A DNA stretch of 64,000 nucleotides from Rhodoplanes serenus (GCA_009720755.1 WNKV01000011.1:1-64000); one strand, 5' to 3'; numbered from the stretch's first letter, positions 10,649 to 19,998 are shown. The notes: generated by a model not told the origin, from the sequence alone. A program made the numbers and translations.

Positions 10649-11110
10649 AGCGCTCCGCCGGCCTTCACCTCTTCCCGCTCGCGGGGAAAGGTCGGATATC
10701 ACGCGCTCGCGCGAGACATCCGGGTGAGGGGGCGCGGCGGCCCGATCCGAAACGCCCCTCACCCGGCTCGGACCTGCGGTCCTCGCCACCCTCTCCCCGC
10801 TGGAGCGGGGCGAGGGACGAGGCGCCCTCATGGCTTGCCGGGCGAGGGAGGAGGCACCGTTCCGAACGGCGGATCAGACGTACTTGCGCAGCTCCGCCGC
10901 CTTCACCTCTCCCCGCTGGCGGGGAGAGGTCGGATGTCACGCGCTCGCGCGAGACATCCGGGTGAGGGGGCGCCACGGTTCGATCCGAAACGCCCCTCAC
11001 CCGGCTCGGACCTGCGGTCCTCGCCACCCTCTCCCCGCTGGAGCGGGGCGAGGGAAGAGGCGCCCTCATGGCTAGCGGGGCGAGGGAAGAGGCGCCGTGC
11101 TACAGGCGGA
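10649..11110. repeat. Tandem 238-bp duplication of palindromic repeat plus the 3' end of the SCO1 gene
   Basis: Two direct copies of about 238 bp (from about 10652 and 10891) share GC palindromes such as CCCCGCTGGAGCGGGG and GCGCTCGCGCGAGAC. Copy one ends with a minus-strand remnant reading AELRKYV-stop (stop at 10874-10876). This mirrors the true SCO1 terminus AELRKYF-stop (stop at 11111-11113), so the duplication captured the last few codons of that gene. The 481-bp gap holds no intact gene. Confidence 0.8.
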
Positions 11111-11713
11111 TCAGAAGTACTTCCTCAGCTCCGCCGCTGCCTCCTCGGGCGGCCGCTTCATGTTGAACGGCGCGACGAAGCGGCCCTGCTTGTCCATCAG
11201 GTACACGATGGCGGTGTGGTCCATCGTGTAGTCGCCGCCCTCCAGCGGGACCTTGCGGTAGTACACCCGGAACGTCTTGGCGACGGCCGCGATCTGCTCG
11301 GGCGTGCCGGTGACGCCACGCAGATGCGGATCGAAGCTCGACAGGTAGTCCTTCAGTACGGCCGGGGTGTCGCGCTCGGGATCGACCGAGACGAACAGCA
11401 TGCCGGTGCGCGACGCATCGGGGCCGAGAGCGCGCAGCACCTCGGAGGCCTCGAACAGCGCGGTCGGGCAGACGTCCGGGCAATGGGTGAAGCCGAAGAA
11501 CATCAGGAACGGCTTGCCGCGCAGATCCTCGTTCGAGATCGGCTTGCCGTCCTGGTCGGTGAGCCGGAACGGCCCGCCGACCGCGGCCGCCTGCTGGACG
11601 GCGCTGCCGGAGCCGAGCCGGCCCGTCGCCAGCAGGACGAGGCCGAAGCACAGCACCAGGCCGAGCCCGAAGACGGCGGCCAGGAGGGCGATGCGCGACG
11701 CGCGGGACACCAC
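11111..11713 (-). CDS. SCO1/SenC-type copper chaperone
   Basis: 200 residues: an N-terminal membrane anchor (IALLAAVFGLGLVLCFGLVL) and a periplasmic thioredoxin-like domain. The copper ligands are present: HCPDVCPT (CxxxC) and the distal His in DHTAIVY. SCO proteins load or reduce the CuA centre of cytochrome c oxidase. The start is a GTG after GAGGAG. It follows a small membrane-protein gene by 42 bp. No oxidase subunit genes are nearby, so the partner lies elsewhere. Its 3' end has been copied into the adjacent repeat. Confidence 0.92.
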   Translation of the reverse strand: MVSRASRIALLAAVFGLGLVLCFGLVLLATGRLGSGSAVQQAAAVGGPFRLTDQDGKPISNEDLRGKPFLMFFGFTHCPDVCPTALFEASEVLRALGPDASRTGMLFVSVDPERDTPAVLKDYLSSFDPHLRGVTGTPEQIAAVAKTFRVYYRKVPLEGGDYTMDHTAIVYLMDKQGRFVAPFNMKRPPEEAAAELRKYF

Positions 11714-11755
11714 GATTGTCGTCTCCTCGGGGGTTGGAGGGGCAGGGACGCCGGC

Positions 11756-12031
11756 TCAGAAGCAGGCCGCGATGCCGGCGAGGATCACCTCGTAGAACAC
11801 CGCCGGCCCCCACAAGGCCCACAGGCCGAGGGTGCCGGCGATCAGCACGGCGGCGAGCGCCGCCACCACGAGACCGGCGCGGCGGCCGATCCCGCTGCCG
11901 CTGCCGCTGCCGCCGCCGGCGGCCGTCGGCTGCGCCGGAGCCGCGGCCTCGGGCCGGTTCGGGGGCGTGGCCATGCGGCCGGACGGGCTGATCGCGGGGC
12001 CGGCGGTCTCGGACAGCGGATGGCTCGTCAT
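11756..12031 (-). CDS. Small single-pass membrane protein, function unknown
   Basis: 91 residues from an ATG at 12031. The N-terminal half is low-complexity, Pro/Ala-rich, with a Gly-Ser run just before one strong transmembrane segment (GLVVAALAAVLIAGTLGLWAL), and it ends in AACF. No family recognised. Same-strand position 42 bp upstream of the SCO1 gene suggests co-transcription and perhaps a role in oxidase or copper assembly, which is inference from neighbourhood alone. Confidence 0.55.
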   Translation of the reverse strand: MTSHPLSETAGPAISPSGRMATPPNRPEAAAPAQPTAAGGGSGSGSGIGRRAGLVVAALAAVLIAGTLGLWALWGPAVFYEVILAGIAACF

Positions 12032-12180
12032 GGTCGACCTGCGCCTCGTCGGCGGGCGGCCGCCCGCCGCCCGCATCCGTCCCCCGACATAGGCCGAGGC
12101 GGAGGTTCCGCCAAGGGCGTGTCCGTCGCGGAGGGTGGTGCGGTGCTTCGCCGTTTGCGCGACCGCAACCGCGGCGCGGC

Positions 12181-13008
12181 TCAGGGCGCCGGGCGCGGCG
12201 TCGAGCGGACCGGCGGCGCCGCCGCGATGGTGGCGGGGCGGGTCGCCGCCTCGCCGATCGCCTCGGCCACCAACCGGCCAAAGCAGGCATAGCTCCAGTC
12301 GTTCATGTGCAGCCCGTCGGCGCCGATGAAGGTGTCGACCGGAATGTGCTCGGTCTCGTGCCAGCGCTTCATCACGGCGAAGCGTGGGAACAGGTCGGCA
12401 TGGCCCTCGCGGGCGAGCGCCGCCAGAAGGTCGATCATCTCGCGGGCCTGCGGCCGCGCCAGCACCGAAGGGGCGTATTGCGGGTCGATCAGCACCACGT
12501 CGATGCCGAGCTCGCGCAGGCGTGCCACGCCCTGGGTCACCAGGGCCTTGATGGAATCGAGCGAGTGGCCGCGCAGCAGCGCGTTGGTGCCGATCTGCCA
12601 GAGCACTAGGTCGGGCTTCTCGGCCACCACGCTGGCCTCGAAGCGCGCCATCATCTCGTGCGCGTCCTCGCCGTTGACGCCGCGGTTGAGCACGGTGACG
12701 GGCTGGTCCGGCAGGATCTCGCGCAGGCGGGCGGCGAGCCGGCTCGGATAGGAGGCGTCGGGCGAGGAGGCGCCGGCGCCGGCCGTCGAGGAGGAGCCGA
12801 GCGCCACGATGGTGAGCGACTGATGCTTGGCGATGCGCTCGGCGGTGCGGGCGAGGCGGTCGGCGAAGCGGGTCAGGTCGGCCTGCGACCGGCACGGCGG
12901 CGCCGCCGCGTCGGTCGCGCAGGCGGCACCGGCCAGCCCCGCGAACACGAGAGCGACAATTCCGACGAGCCCGGCGGCCCGCGGCCAGGGAAGGAATGAA
13001 TGCGGCAT
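12181..13008 (-). CDS. SGNH/GDSL-family periplasmic hydrolase or acyl-esterase
   Basis: 275 residues with an N-terminal signal segment (AGLVGIVALVFAGLAGAACA). SGNH blocks are intact: VALGSSSTAG (block I Ser), an Asn-containing NRGVNG (block II/III region), LWQIGTNALL (block III) and a C-terminal DGLHMND supplying Asp and His. Such enzymes remove or transfer acyl groups on glycans. It starts 4 bp after the stop of a paralogue and lies in the same run as an OpgC acyltransferase gene, supporting a shared glycan-acylation role. Confidence 0.85.
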   Translation of the reverse strand: MPHSFLPWPRAAGLVGIVALVFAGLAGAACATDAAAPPCRSQADLTRFADRLARTAERIAKHQSLTIVALGSSSTAGAGASSPDASYPSRLAARLREILPDQPVTVLNRGVNGEDAHEMMARFEASVVAEKPDLVLWQIGTNALLRGHSLDSIKALVTQGVARLRELGIDVVLIDPQYAPSVLARPQAREMIDLLAALAREGHADLFPRFAVMKRWHETEHIPVDTFIGADGLHMNDWSYACFGRLVAEAIGEAATRPATIAAAPPVRSTPRPAP

Positions 13009-13012
13009 GGCG

Positions 13013-13816
13013 TCAATCGTTTGTCTTCTCGCCCTGGGTTGTCAAGGCGGCCCCCTCGGTCACCAGACGGGTGAGCAGGCGCCCGAAGCAGTCGTGGACC
13101 CGCTCGGCCATGTCCATCTTCTTGGTGGCGGCGTTCAGATCGAAGACTCCGGTCTCGTTCCAGTGCTTCATCACGGCGAAGCGGTCGAACAGGTTGACCG
13201 CGTGCTGGAGGGCCACGAAGCGCATCACGTCGGCATAGGCCGAGACCGCGATCATGGACTCGGTGCGCGGGCTGAACTGCATGTTCATCAACACGATATC
13301 GGCGCCGCCGGCGCGCAGCGAGGCGACCCCGTCCTCCAGCGCGACGCGGAAATCCTCGGGGTCGATGCCGCGGATCGCGTCGGCCGTCCCGGTCTGCCAG
13401 ATCACCAAAGCGGGCTTCTGGGCGGCCAGCACCGGGGCGATCTCGCGCTCCATCTCGGCGGCGCTCTGCCGGGCTTTCGCGTAAGGAGTGACCCGGACCG
13501 TGACGCCGGGCAGCTCTGCGGCGAGCGCAGCCTCGAAGCGGGCCGGATAGGACTTGCCGCTGCCGGCCGGACCGCCGAGCGCCGACGAGGCGCTGCCCAG
13601 CACGGCGATGTCGAGGCGCTTGGCGGCGATCGCCTCCGCCACCCGGGGCATCGGGAAGTCGGCTTGCACCAGCCCGTCCGGAACCTGGCACAGAGCTGCC
13701 TCCGGCTCCGCCCAGGCGCCGCCGACGAGCCACAGGCCGGCCAGGGCCGGCAACAGGCCGGCGAGAACCGGCAGGGCACGGCGGAGAACGGCGCGGGCCA
13801 CAACGGCACCCGTCAT
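13013..13816 (-). CDS. Degenerate SGNH-family paralogue, probably non-hydrolytic
   Basis: 267 residues with a signal segment (VLAGLLPALAGLWLVGGAWA). It is clearly related to the next gene: AVLGSASSALGG matches block I, VIWQTGTADA matches block III, and FDRFAVMKHWNETGVF matches its FPRFAVMKRWHETEHI. The block V Asp-x-x-His of the partner is replaced by FDLNAATKKMD, so the usual triad is not evident. It may bind acylated glycan or act as a subunit of the active partner. Confidence 0.75.
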   Translation of the reverse strand: MTGAVVARAVLRRALPVLAGLLPALAGLWLVGGAWAEPEAALCQVPDGLVQADFPMPRVAEAIAAKRLDIAVLGSASSALGGPAGSGKSYPARFEAALAAELPGVTVRVTPYAKARQSAAEMEREIAPVLAAQKPALVIWQTGTADAIRGIDPEDFRVALEDGVASLRAGGADIVLMNMQFSPRTESMIAVSAYADVMRFVALQHAVNLFDRFAVMKHWNETGVFDLNAATKKMDMAERVHDCFGRLLTRLVTEGAALTTQGEKTND

Positions 13817-13862
13817 GATAAACCACCGATCATGGTGACCGCGGTCCCTGGCGAGCCACGGG

Positions 13863-15020
13863 TCATGGCGAGCTCCCGGCCGGATCGGCGCCCGCTCGCG
13901 GTCGCCCCCCGGCCTGGCGGCCCTCGATGGTCTTGTACCAGGACATCAGCGCCGCCGCCCCAATCATAAGCATAACGCCGACAGTGCTGACAAACACTTG
14001 CATGGCGATGCCGTCCGACACCTCCGCCATGAGGAAGTGCGCCGCGAAGGCCAGGAACACCCCCATGCAGAAGACTTCGAGGGAGTGCTGGCCGCACAGC
14101 ACCGCCGGCCGCAGCCAGCGCGACCGCAGCACCGGCCAGCCGGCCGGCACGAACCGCACGGTCAGCACCGCGAGGGCGAAGAAGTGGGCCAGCCGGAGCA
14201 CGTCGAGATTGGTCTTGTCGATCGGATACATCCACTCCGCCAACGCCTTAGGGACCCAGCGGGTCCATGGCGGCACGTACCAGGTCAGCACGATCGCGAA
14301 GGACAGCACGAGATAGACGATCGCCAGCCCAACCACCCAGGGGGACCGGATGAAGCCGCCGATCCGCGTCATGCCGCCGAGCGCGCACCACGCCCCGAAG
14401 GCGAACAGAAGCTGCCAGGCGAACGGATTGAACACCCAGTGACCGCTCGGATAGGCGGGCAGGTTGACGCCGAACTCCCAGGCCACCGCGTAGATCGCCA
14501 CGGTCACGAACAGCGCCACGGTGGGGGACCGCAGCAGCAGCCATACATAGGGCGGAAAGGCCGCGAGCAGCGCGATGTAGAGCGGCAGAACGTCCATGTT
14601 GGCGGGCTTGAACTTGAGCAGCAGCGCCTGCACCAGCGTCACGTCGGGCTGCCGCAGGAACTCGAAGACGCCCATTTCCTCGGCGTAGAGCGGGTTCTCG
14701 AAGCTCGCCGCCACATAGGCGATCTCGGCCATGTAGATGGTGAACAGGAAGATGTGGGCGACGTAGACCTGCCAGGCGCGCCGCAGGATGCGGGCGCTCG
14801 CCACCACGAAGCCGCGCTCCCGCATGGTGGCGCCGTACACGAAGGCGGCCGTGTAGCCCGAGATGAAGACGAAGATCTCGGTGGCGTCGCTGAAGCCGTA
14901 GTTGCGGATGGTGATCCAGCTCACGACGTTCGACGGGATGTGGTCGAGGAAGATCAGCCACAGGGCGAGGCCGCGGAAGAGATCGAGGCGAAGGTCGCGC
15001 TCGGTCGGGGGAGGAGACAT
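13863..15020 (-). CDS. OpgC-domain membrane acyltransferase
   Basis: 385 residues from an ATG preceded by GGAGGAGAC-type sequence. The opening RDLRLDLFRGLALWLIFLDH followed by ATEIFVFISGYTAAFVYG is the signature of the OpgC family (acyltransferase-3-like), with about ten hydrophobic segments. OpgC adds succinyl groups to osmoregulated periplasmic glucans. Two SGNH-family genes follow on the same strand, paralleling systems in which a membrane acyltransferase hands acyl groups to a periplasmic SGNH partner. The acceptor polymer is unknown. Confidence 0.85.
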   Translation of the reverse strand: MSPPPTERDLRLDLFRGLALWLIFLDHIPSNVVSWITIRNYGFSDATEIFVFISGYTAAFVYGATMRERGFVVASARILRRAWQVYVAHIFLFTIYMAEIAYVAASFENPLYAEEMGVFEFLRQPDVTLVQALLLKFKPANMDVLPLYIALLAAFPPYVWLLLRSPTVALFVTVAIYAVAWEFGVNLPAYPSGHWVFNPFAWQLLFAFGAWCALGGMTRIGGFIRSPWVVGLAIVYLVLSFAIVLTWYVPPWTRWVPKALAEWMYPIDKTNLDVLRLAHFFALAVLTVRFVPAGWPVLRSRWLRPAVLCGQHSLEVFCMGVFLAFAAHFLMAEVSDGIAMQVFVSTVGVMLMIGAAALMSWYKTIEGRQAGGRPRAGADPAGSSP

Positions 15021-15148
15021 GCGGGCCGTCCAGGGTCGATCGTCGCAGGCGGGCGGCGCCCGGCGTCGTGCCGGTCGTCGTCCGTGGCCCGTGCCGCACC
15101 GCGATGCACCGCGAGCCGTGGCCTGCTTACCATCCGTCCACCGGGATG

Positions 15149-15198
15149 GCGACGCACAGGATCGCGACGCACAAGGTCGCGACGCCCAGGATCGCGAC
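15149..15198 (+). repeat. 15-bp tandem repeat, about 3.3 copies
   Basis: Units GCGACGCACAGGATC, GCGACGCACAAGGTC and GCGACGCCCAGGATC are followed by GCGAC. The array lies in the 312-bp gap (15021-15332) between the divergent opgC-like gene and apaG. The remainder of the gap shows no recognised gene or promoter. It is likely a polymorphic minisatellite that could alter promoter spacing. Confidence 0.8.
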
Positions 15199-15332
15199 AA
15201 TTGGGGCGATCCGAGGACCTTGGAGGTGCCGTGGCGCCGCGGGCGCACCCGGCCATGGCGAGACGGCTGGCCGCCGCTATACTGGCGCCCAGTCCCGCGG
15301 CCGGTCGCCGCGGCCGTCGACCGGCGAGGGCC

Positions 15333-15728
15333 ATGTTCACAGCACGCACCCGCGACATCGAGGTCAAGGTGACGCCGCGCTTCCTGCCGGAGCGGTCCTC
15401 GGCCGAGCAGCGCTACTACTTCTGGGCCTACACGATCGAGATCACCAACCACGGCGCCGAGACGGTGCAGCTCGAAAGCCGGCACTGGCGGATCACCGAT
15501 GCGAACGGGCGGCTTCAGGAGGTGCGTGGGGCCGGCGTGGTCGGCGAGCAGCCGGTGCTGGCCCCGGGGGCATCGTACGAATACACCAGCGGAGTGCCGC
15601 TGCCGACCGACTCGGGCTTCATGGTCGGCACCTACGAGATGGTGTCGGAGGCCGGTGAGCGCTTCGAGATCGCCATCCCGGCCTTCTCGCTCGACGCCCC
15701 CCGCGGCAAGCCGCGGGTGGTGAACTGA
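15333..15728 (+). CDS. apaG: ApaG/DUF525 domain protein
   Basis: 131 residues, the family length. The ApaG pattern is clear: IEVKVTPRFLPERS at the start, YYFWAYTIEITNHG, SRHWRITDANG, VVGEQPVLAPGASYEYTSG and a GFMVGTYEMV strand. ApaG has a fibronectin III-like fold; mutants affect cobalt/magnesium sensitivity, and it may bind dinucleotide polyphosphates. It converges with hslO across 16 bp. The frame is open far upstream, but this ATG gives the family N-terminus. Confidence 0.93.
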   Translation: MFTARTRDIEVKVTPRFLPERSSAEQRYYFWAYTIEITNHGAETVQLESRHWRITDANGRLQEVRGAGVVGEQPVLAPGASYEYTSGVPLPTDSGFMVGTYEMVSEAGERFEIAIPAFSLDAPRGKPRVVN

Positions 15729-15744
15729 GGCGGAGCCGCCGTCC

Positions 15745-16737
15745 TCACGCTGTCGGGCCGGTCACTTCGTCGGCCGTGAAGGTGTAGCGGGTGTTGCAGA
15801 ACTCGCAGGTCACCCCGATGCGCCCGTCCTCCACCATGGCGGCGCGCTCCTCGGCCGAGAAGCTGCCGAGAATGCCGGCCACCCGCTCGCGCGAGCAGGA
15901 GCATTTCGCCTCGACGGCGGCGGCGCGGAACACCCGCACCCCGTGCTCGTGGAACAGCCGGTAGAGCAGCCGCTCGGTGGACAGCGCCGGGTCGAGCAGC
16001 TCCAGGTCCTCCACCGTGGCGACCAGCGCCTGGCTCTCGACCCACGCCTCGTCTTCCGGCACCTCGTGCGGAACGGTGCCCTCCGGGGCGTCGCCGGGAT
16101 CGAGATCGGGGCTGCGCATCCGCTCGGTGGACTTGGGCAGGAATTGCAGCATCAGGCCGCCGGCTCGCCAGCGCCGGCGGGCGCCGCCCGCCGCGGCCGC
16201 GAACTCTTCGGCGACCGCCAGGCGGACGCGGGTGGGGATCTGCTCGGAGCGCAGAAAGTATTCGTGCGCCGCCTCCTCCAGGGTGCCGCCGCCGAGCGCC
16301 ACCAGCCCCTGGTAGCGGGTCATGTCGGCGCCCTGGTCGATCGTCATGGCGAGATGGCCGCGGCCGAGCAGGTCGGCGTCCGAGGGGTTGGCCAGCGCCG
16401 CGACAGCGTCATGGTCGAACTGGGCATAGGCGCGCACCAGCCCGGGGCTGCGCCAGTCGACCACCAGCATCCGCACCGGCCCGTCGGTCTGGGTTTGCAG
16501 GATGAAGCGGCCGTCGAACTTGAGCGAGCTGCCGAGCAGCACGGTGAGCACGATGGCCTCGCCGAGCAGCCGCGATACCACCGTCGGGTAGTCGTGACGG
16601 GCGAGGATGTCGTCGACCATCGGGCCGAGCCGGACGGCGCGGCCGCGCACATCGAGCGCCGCCACCTCGAACGGGATCACCAGATCGTCGTGCGGGACGG
16701 TATCGGGCTCGCGGGACGGGATGCGGGTCTCGGTCAT
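15745..16737 (-). CDS. hslO: Redox-regulated chaperone Hsp33
   Basis: 330-residue cytosolic holdase activated by oxidation. The C-terminal zinc-binding switch is complete: KCSCSRE (CxC) and VTCEFCN (CxxC) about 35 residues apart. The N-terminal core shows the family stretch LLGEAIVLTVLLGSSLKFDGRFILQTQTDGPV. It lies 114 bp downstream of argF on the same strand, the usual argD-argF-hslO order in Hyphomicrobiales, so it is probably partly expressed with the arginine genes. Confidence 0.96.
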   Translation of the reverse strand: MTETRIPSREPDTVPHDDLVIPFEVAALDVRGRAVRLGPMVDDILARHDYPTVVSRLLGEAIVLTVLLGSSLKFDGRFILQTQTDGPVRMLVVDWRSPGLVRAYAQFDHDAVAALANPSDADLLGRGHLAMTIDQGADMTRYQGLVALGGGTLEEAAHEYFLRSEQIPTRVRLAVAEEFAAAAGGARRRWRAGGLMLQFLPKSTERMRSPDLDPGDAPEGTVPHEVPEDEAWVESQALVATVEDLELLDPALSTERLLYRLFHEHGVRVFRAAAVEAKCSCSRERVAGILGSFSAEERAAMVEDGRIGVTCEFCNTRYTFTADEVTGPTA

Positions 16738-16851
16738 CGGTCTCCGTCAGCGGTGTCCTGGGCGTCCGGGGGCTCCGGGGTGCGAGGCGCGCCGACGCGA
16801 CCGGGCGCCGCCGGCACATCCGCCCGCGGCGGCCATGTCGGCCCTAGATAG

Positions 16852-17784
16852 TCACGATGCGGCGGCTTGGAAGCACCAGGCCAGGATGCCCTTCTGGGCG
16901 TGCAGGCGGTTCTCGGCCTCGTCGAACACCACCGACTGGGGGCCGTCCATGACGCCGGCCGTGACCTCCTCGCCGCGATGGGCGGGCAGGCAGTGCATGA
17001 ACACCGCGCCGGGGGCGGCCTTGGCCATCAGCCGCTCGTTGACCTGGTAGGGCTTGAGCAGGTTGTGGCGGCGGGCGCCGTCGGCGTCGTCGCCCATCGA
17101 CACCCACATGTCGGTGAGGATGCAGTCGGCGCCGGCGACCGCCGCGTCGGGATCGGTGCCGATGTGGATGGCGGCGCCGGTCTTCTTCACCCACTCGACG
17201 AGCGCCGGCCGCGGCGCCAGCTCGGGCGGCGTGGCGACCGCCAGCTCGAAGCCGAACCGCTCAGCCGCGTGCATCCACGAGGTCAGCACGTTGGAGGCAT
17301 CGCCCGTCCAGGCGACCTTGCGGCCACGGATCGGGCCGCGATGCTCCTCGAAGGTCATCACGTCGGCCATCACCTGGCAGGGATGCGACAGCTTGGTGAG
17401 GCCGTTGATCACCGGGATGGTGGCGTGGCGGGCCAGCTCCTCGACGCGGTCGTGATCGAGGGTGCGGATCATGATGGCGTCGACATAGCGCGACAGCACC
17501 GCGGCGGTGTCGCCGATGGTCTCGCCGCGGCCGAGCTGGAGCTCGCTGCCATGCAGCACGATGGTGTCGCCGCCGAGCTGCCGCATGGCGACGTCGAACG
17601 ACACCCGGGTGCGGGTCGACGGGCGGTCGAAGATCATCGCCAGGATCTTGCCGGCGAGGGGCTTCGGCTGGCTGCCGGGCGCCGCCTTGACGGCCTGCTT
17701 CATGGCGCGGCTGGCGTCCAGCATGCCGCGCAGCTCCGCCTGCGAGATGTCGATCAGATCGAGAAAGTGTCGAATGCCGTTCAC
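16852..17784 (-). CDS. argF: Ornithine carbamoyltransferase ArgF
   Basis: 310 residues; makes citrulline from ornithine and carbamoyl phosphate. Carbamoyl-phosphate binding STRTRVSFD, the HPCQVMAD motif and the ornithine-loop [11 protein letters not shown] are all present. Translation begins at a GTG overlapping the argD stop (GTGA), so the pair is translationally coupled. The frame is open upstream through argD, but that part is antisense-type noise. Confidence 0.96.
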   Translation of the reverse strand: MNGIRHFLDLIDISQAELRGMLDASRAMKQAVKAAPGSQPKPLAGKILAMIFDRPSTRTRVSFDVAMRQLGGDTIVLHGSELQLGRGETIGDTAAVLSRYVDAIMIRTLDHDRVEELARHATIPVINGLTKLSHPCQVMADVMTFEEHRGPIRGRKVAWTGDASNVLTSWMHAAERFGFELAVATPPELAPRPALVEWVKKTGAAIHIGTDPDAAVAGADCILTDMWVSMGDDADGARRHNLLKPYQVNERLMAKAAPGAVFMHCLPAHRGEEVTAGVMDGPQSVVFDEAENRLHAQKGILAWCFQAAAS

Positions 17785-19001
17785 CCCTTGATTCCTTCCA
17801 GCTTGGGGGTGCTCTGGGACGATGCCGCGCTCTCCTGCGCGAGGCGGGTGGCGGCGCGGTCGATCCGCTCGATGGCGTCGGCGATCTCCGCCTCGCCGAT
17901 CACCAGCGGCGGCAGCAGGCGCACGACATTGTCGCCGGCGCCGACCGCCAGCATCTTCTCGTCGCGCAGCGCCGCCACCATCCGGTCGTTGGGCACCACG
18001 CAGGCGAGACCGAGCAGCAGCCCCTCGCCGCGCACCTCGCGGATCACCGCCGGGTGCCGGTCCTTGATCTCGGCGAGCCGCTGCTTGAGCAGCAGCGCCT
18101 TGCGCTCGACCTCCTCCAGGAAGCCGGGCGCCAGCATCACGTCGAGCACCGCATTGCCGATCGCCATGGCGAGCGGGTTGCCGCCGAAGGTCGAGCCGTG
18201 GGTGCCGGCCGTCATGCCCTTGGCGGCCTCGGCGGTCGCCAGGAAGGCGCCGACCGGGAAGCCGCCGCCGAGCGCCTTGGCGATGCCCATCACGTCCGGC
18301 GTGACGCCGGCCCGCTGATGGGCGAACAGCGAGCCGGTGCGGCCCAGGCCGGTCTGCACCTCGTCGAAGGCGAGCAGCAGCCCGTGGGTGTCGCACAGCT
18401 CACGCAGCGCCCGCAGCGTCGCCGGCGGCATCGACCGGACACCGCCCTCGCCCTGCACCGCCTCGACCAGGATGCCGGCCGTCTGCGGCCCGATCGCCGC
18501 CTTGACGGCCTCGAGATCCGCGAACGGCACCTGATCGAAGCCGTCCACCGGCGGGCCGAAGCCGTCGAGATACTTCTTCTGTCCGCCGGCCGCGAGCGTC
18601 GCCAGAGTGCGGCCGTGGAAGGCGCCCTCGAAGGTGATGATGCGGTAGCGTTCCGGCTGGCCGTTGGCGGCGTGATACTTGCGCGTCAGCTTGATGGCGC
18701 CCTCCAGCGCCTCGGCGCCGGAGTTGCAGAAGAACACCAGGTCCGCGAAGGTCACGTCGCACAGGCGCGCGGCCAGCCGCTCGGCCTCCGGGATGCGGAA
18801 CAGGTTGGAGACGTGCCACACCTTGTCGGCCTGCTCGCGCAGGGCCGCGACCAACGCCGGATGAGCGTGGCCGAGGGCGTTGACGGCAACGCCGCCGGTG
18901 AAGTCGAGATAGCGCGTGCCGTCGGTGGCGACGAGCCAGGCACCTTCGCCCCGCTCGAAAGCGAGATCGACGCGGGCGTAGGTCGGCAGAAGATGCGACA
19001 T
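17781..19001 (-). CDS. argD: Acetylornithine aminotransferase ArgD
   Basis: 406-residue class III PLP aminotransferase that converts N-acetylglutamate semialdehyde to acetylornithine and may also act as succinyldiaminopimelate aminotransferase. It shows [19 protein letters not shown], the cofactor-binding [15 protein letters not shown] and [14 protein letters not shown] with the PLP lysine, then [11 protein letters not shown]. The ATG at 19001 gives the family N-terminus [13 protein letters not shown]. It begins the argD-argF-hslO run. Confidence 0.97.
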   Translation of the reverse strand: MSHLLPTYARVDLAFERGEGAWLVATDGTRYLDFTGGVAVNALGHAHPALVAALREQADKVWHVSNLFRIPEAERLAARLCDVTFADLVFFCNSGAEALEGAIKLTRKYHAANGQPERYRIITFEGAFHGRTLATLAAGGQKKYLDGFGPPVDGFDQVPFADLEAVKAAIGPQTAGILVEAVQGEGGVRSMPPATLRALRELCDTHGLLLAFDEVQTGLGRTGSLFAHQRAGVTPDVMGIAKALGGGFPVGAFLATAEAAKGMTAGTHGSTFGGNPLAMAIGNAVLDVMLAPGFLEEVERKALLLKQRLAEIKDRHPAVIREVRGEGLLLGLACVVPNDRMVAALRDEKMLAVGAGDNVVRLLPPLVIGEAEIADAIERIDRAATRLAQESAASSQSTPKLEGIKG

Positions 19002-19171
19002 GTCGGAGTGTTCGCAGTCGAAGTGGTCGCGGGCGCCATGTGCTCGCAATCGACGTGGTTCGCGGGCACAGAAACGAGACGTGCCGCCTCACGGGGCGGC
19101 ACGGTGCGGGCATTCTAGGAGCGTGCGGCGCGGTGTCAACCGGACGGGACGTGACCACGGCGCCACGCGCC

Positions 19172-19353
19172 GACTCGAAAGCGCCATGAATTGTGGATGC
19201 AATACTGGGGACTCTTGCGCGGGACTCGCGCGATATAGTAGCGTTTTTTAGGTAGACATACGACATCTCGTGCGGCGGACTGCTCTCTAGGTTTCACTGC
19301 TGTCATGCGTACCCGCCGGTGGAGAGGCACCGCCGCGCGGCGATGGTGGATTC
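19172..19353 (+). promoter_or_regulatory. Four GANTC (CcrM methylation) sites upstream of gcrA
   Basis: The 391-bp argD/gcrA intergenic region (19002-19392) contains GACTC at 19172-19176, 19210-19214 and 19223-19227 and GATTC at 19349-19353. GANTC is the target of the cell-cycle methylase CcrM, and GcrA acts at methylated GANTC promoters in Caulobacter. A TATAGT at 19234-19239 could be a -10 element but lacks a good -35. No gene is seen in the gap. Confidence 0.5.
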
Positions 19354-19392
19354 TGCGAGCTCGTCCTGCCGCCGCGGGGCGATGAGGGACAC

Positions 19393-19893
19393 ATGTGGAC
19401 CGACGAGCGCGTGGAACTGCTGAAGAAGCTATGGAACGACGGGCTTTCCGCGAGCCAGATCGCCGCCGAGCTCGGAGGGATCACCCGTAATGCGGTGATC
19501 GGCAAGGTTCACCGGCTGGGCCTCTCGGGGCGGGCCAAGAGCCCGGCCGCGGCGGTTCCCCGCCAGCGCAAGCCGCGCGCCGCGCAGCCGATGATGCGGG
19601 TGGCACGGCCGGCAATGCGCGGCAACACGGCGCTGGCGCGCGCGCCGATGTACGAGGTCGAGTACGAGCAGGAGGCCGACGCGGTCGCCACCGTGGTGCC
19701 GATGGGCCAGCGCTGCACCCTGCTGGAGCTCGGCGAGGGCAAGTGCCGCTGGCCGGTCGGCGATCCGGGCGCCACCGACTTCTTCTTCTGCGGCGGCCGC
19801 ACCTCCGACGGCCTGCCCTACTGCACCTATCATGCGCGCATCGCCTACCAGCCGGTCGATCGGCGGCGCGACAAGCGTCTGGTGCGGAGCTGA
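19393..19893 (+). CDS. gcrA: Cell-cycle regulator GcrA
   Basis: 166 residues. The N-terminal DNA-binding domain is diagnostic: MWTDERVELLKKLWNDGLSA, then SQIAAELGGITRNAVIGKVHRLGLSGR. The C-terminal part carries LLELGEGKCRWPVGDP and the FCGGRTSDGLPYCTYHARIAY block that contacts sigma-70 RNA polymerase. GcrA is an alphaproteobacterial global regulator that promotes open-complex formation at CcrM-methylated GANTC promoters. The upstream GANTC cluster suggests autoregulation. Confidence 0.97.
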   Translation: MWTDERVELLKKLWNDGLSASQIAAELGGITRNAVIGKVHRLGLSGRAKSPAAAVPRQRKPRAAQPMMRVARPAMRGNTALARAPMYEVEYEQEADAVATVVPMGQRCTLLELGEGKCRWPVGDPGATDFFFCGGRTSDGLPYCTYHARIAYQPVDRRRDKRLVRS

Positions 19894-19998
19894 TCCGCGC
19901 CGCCGCCCCGACGGGACGGTCGTCCTCGTCGGAGCGGCCGGCGACCGGACGGAACGCCGCGGTGGTTCGCTCACCGGGGCGAAGCCTCCGGGGCGGCG

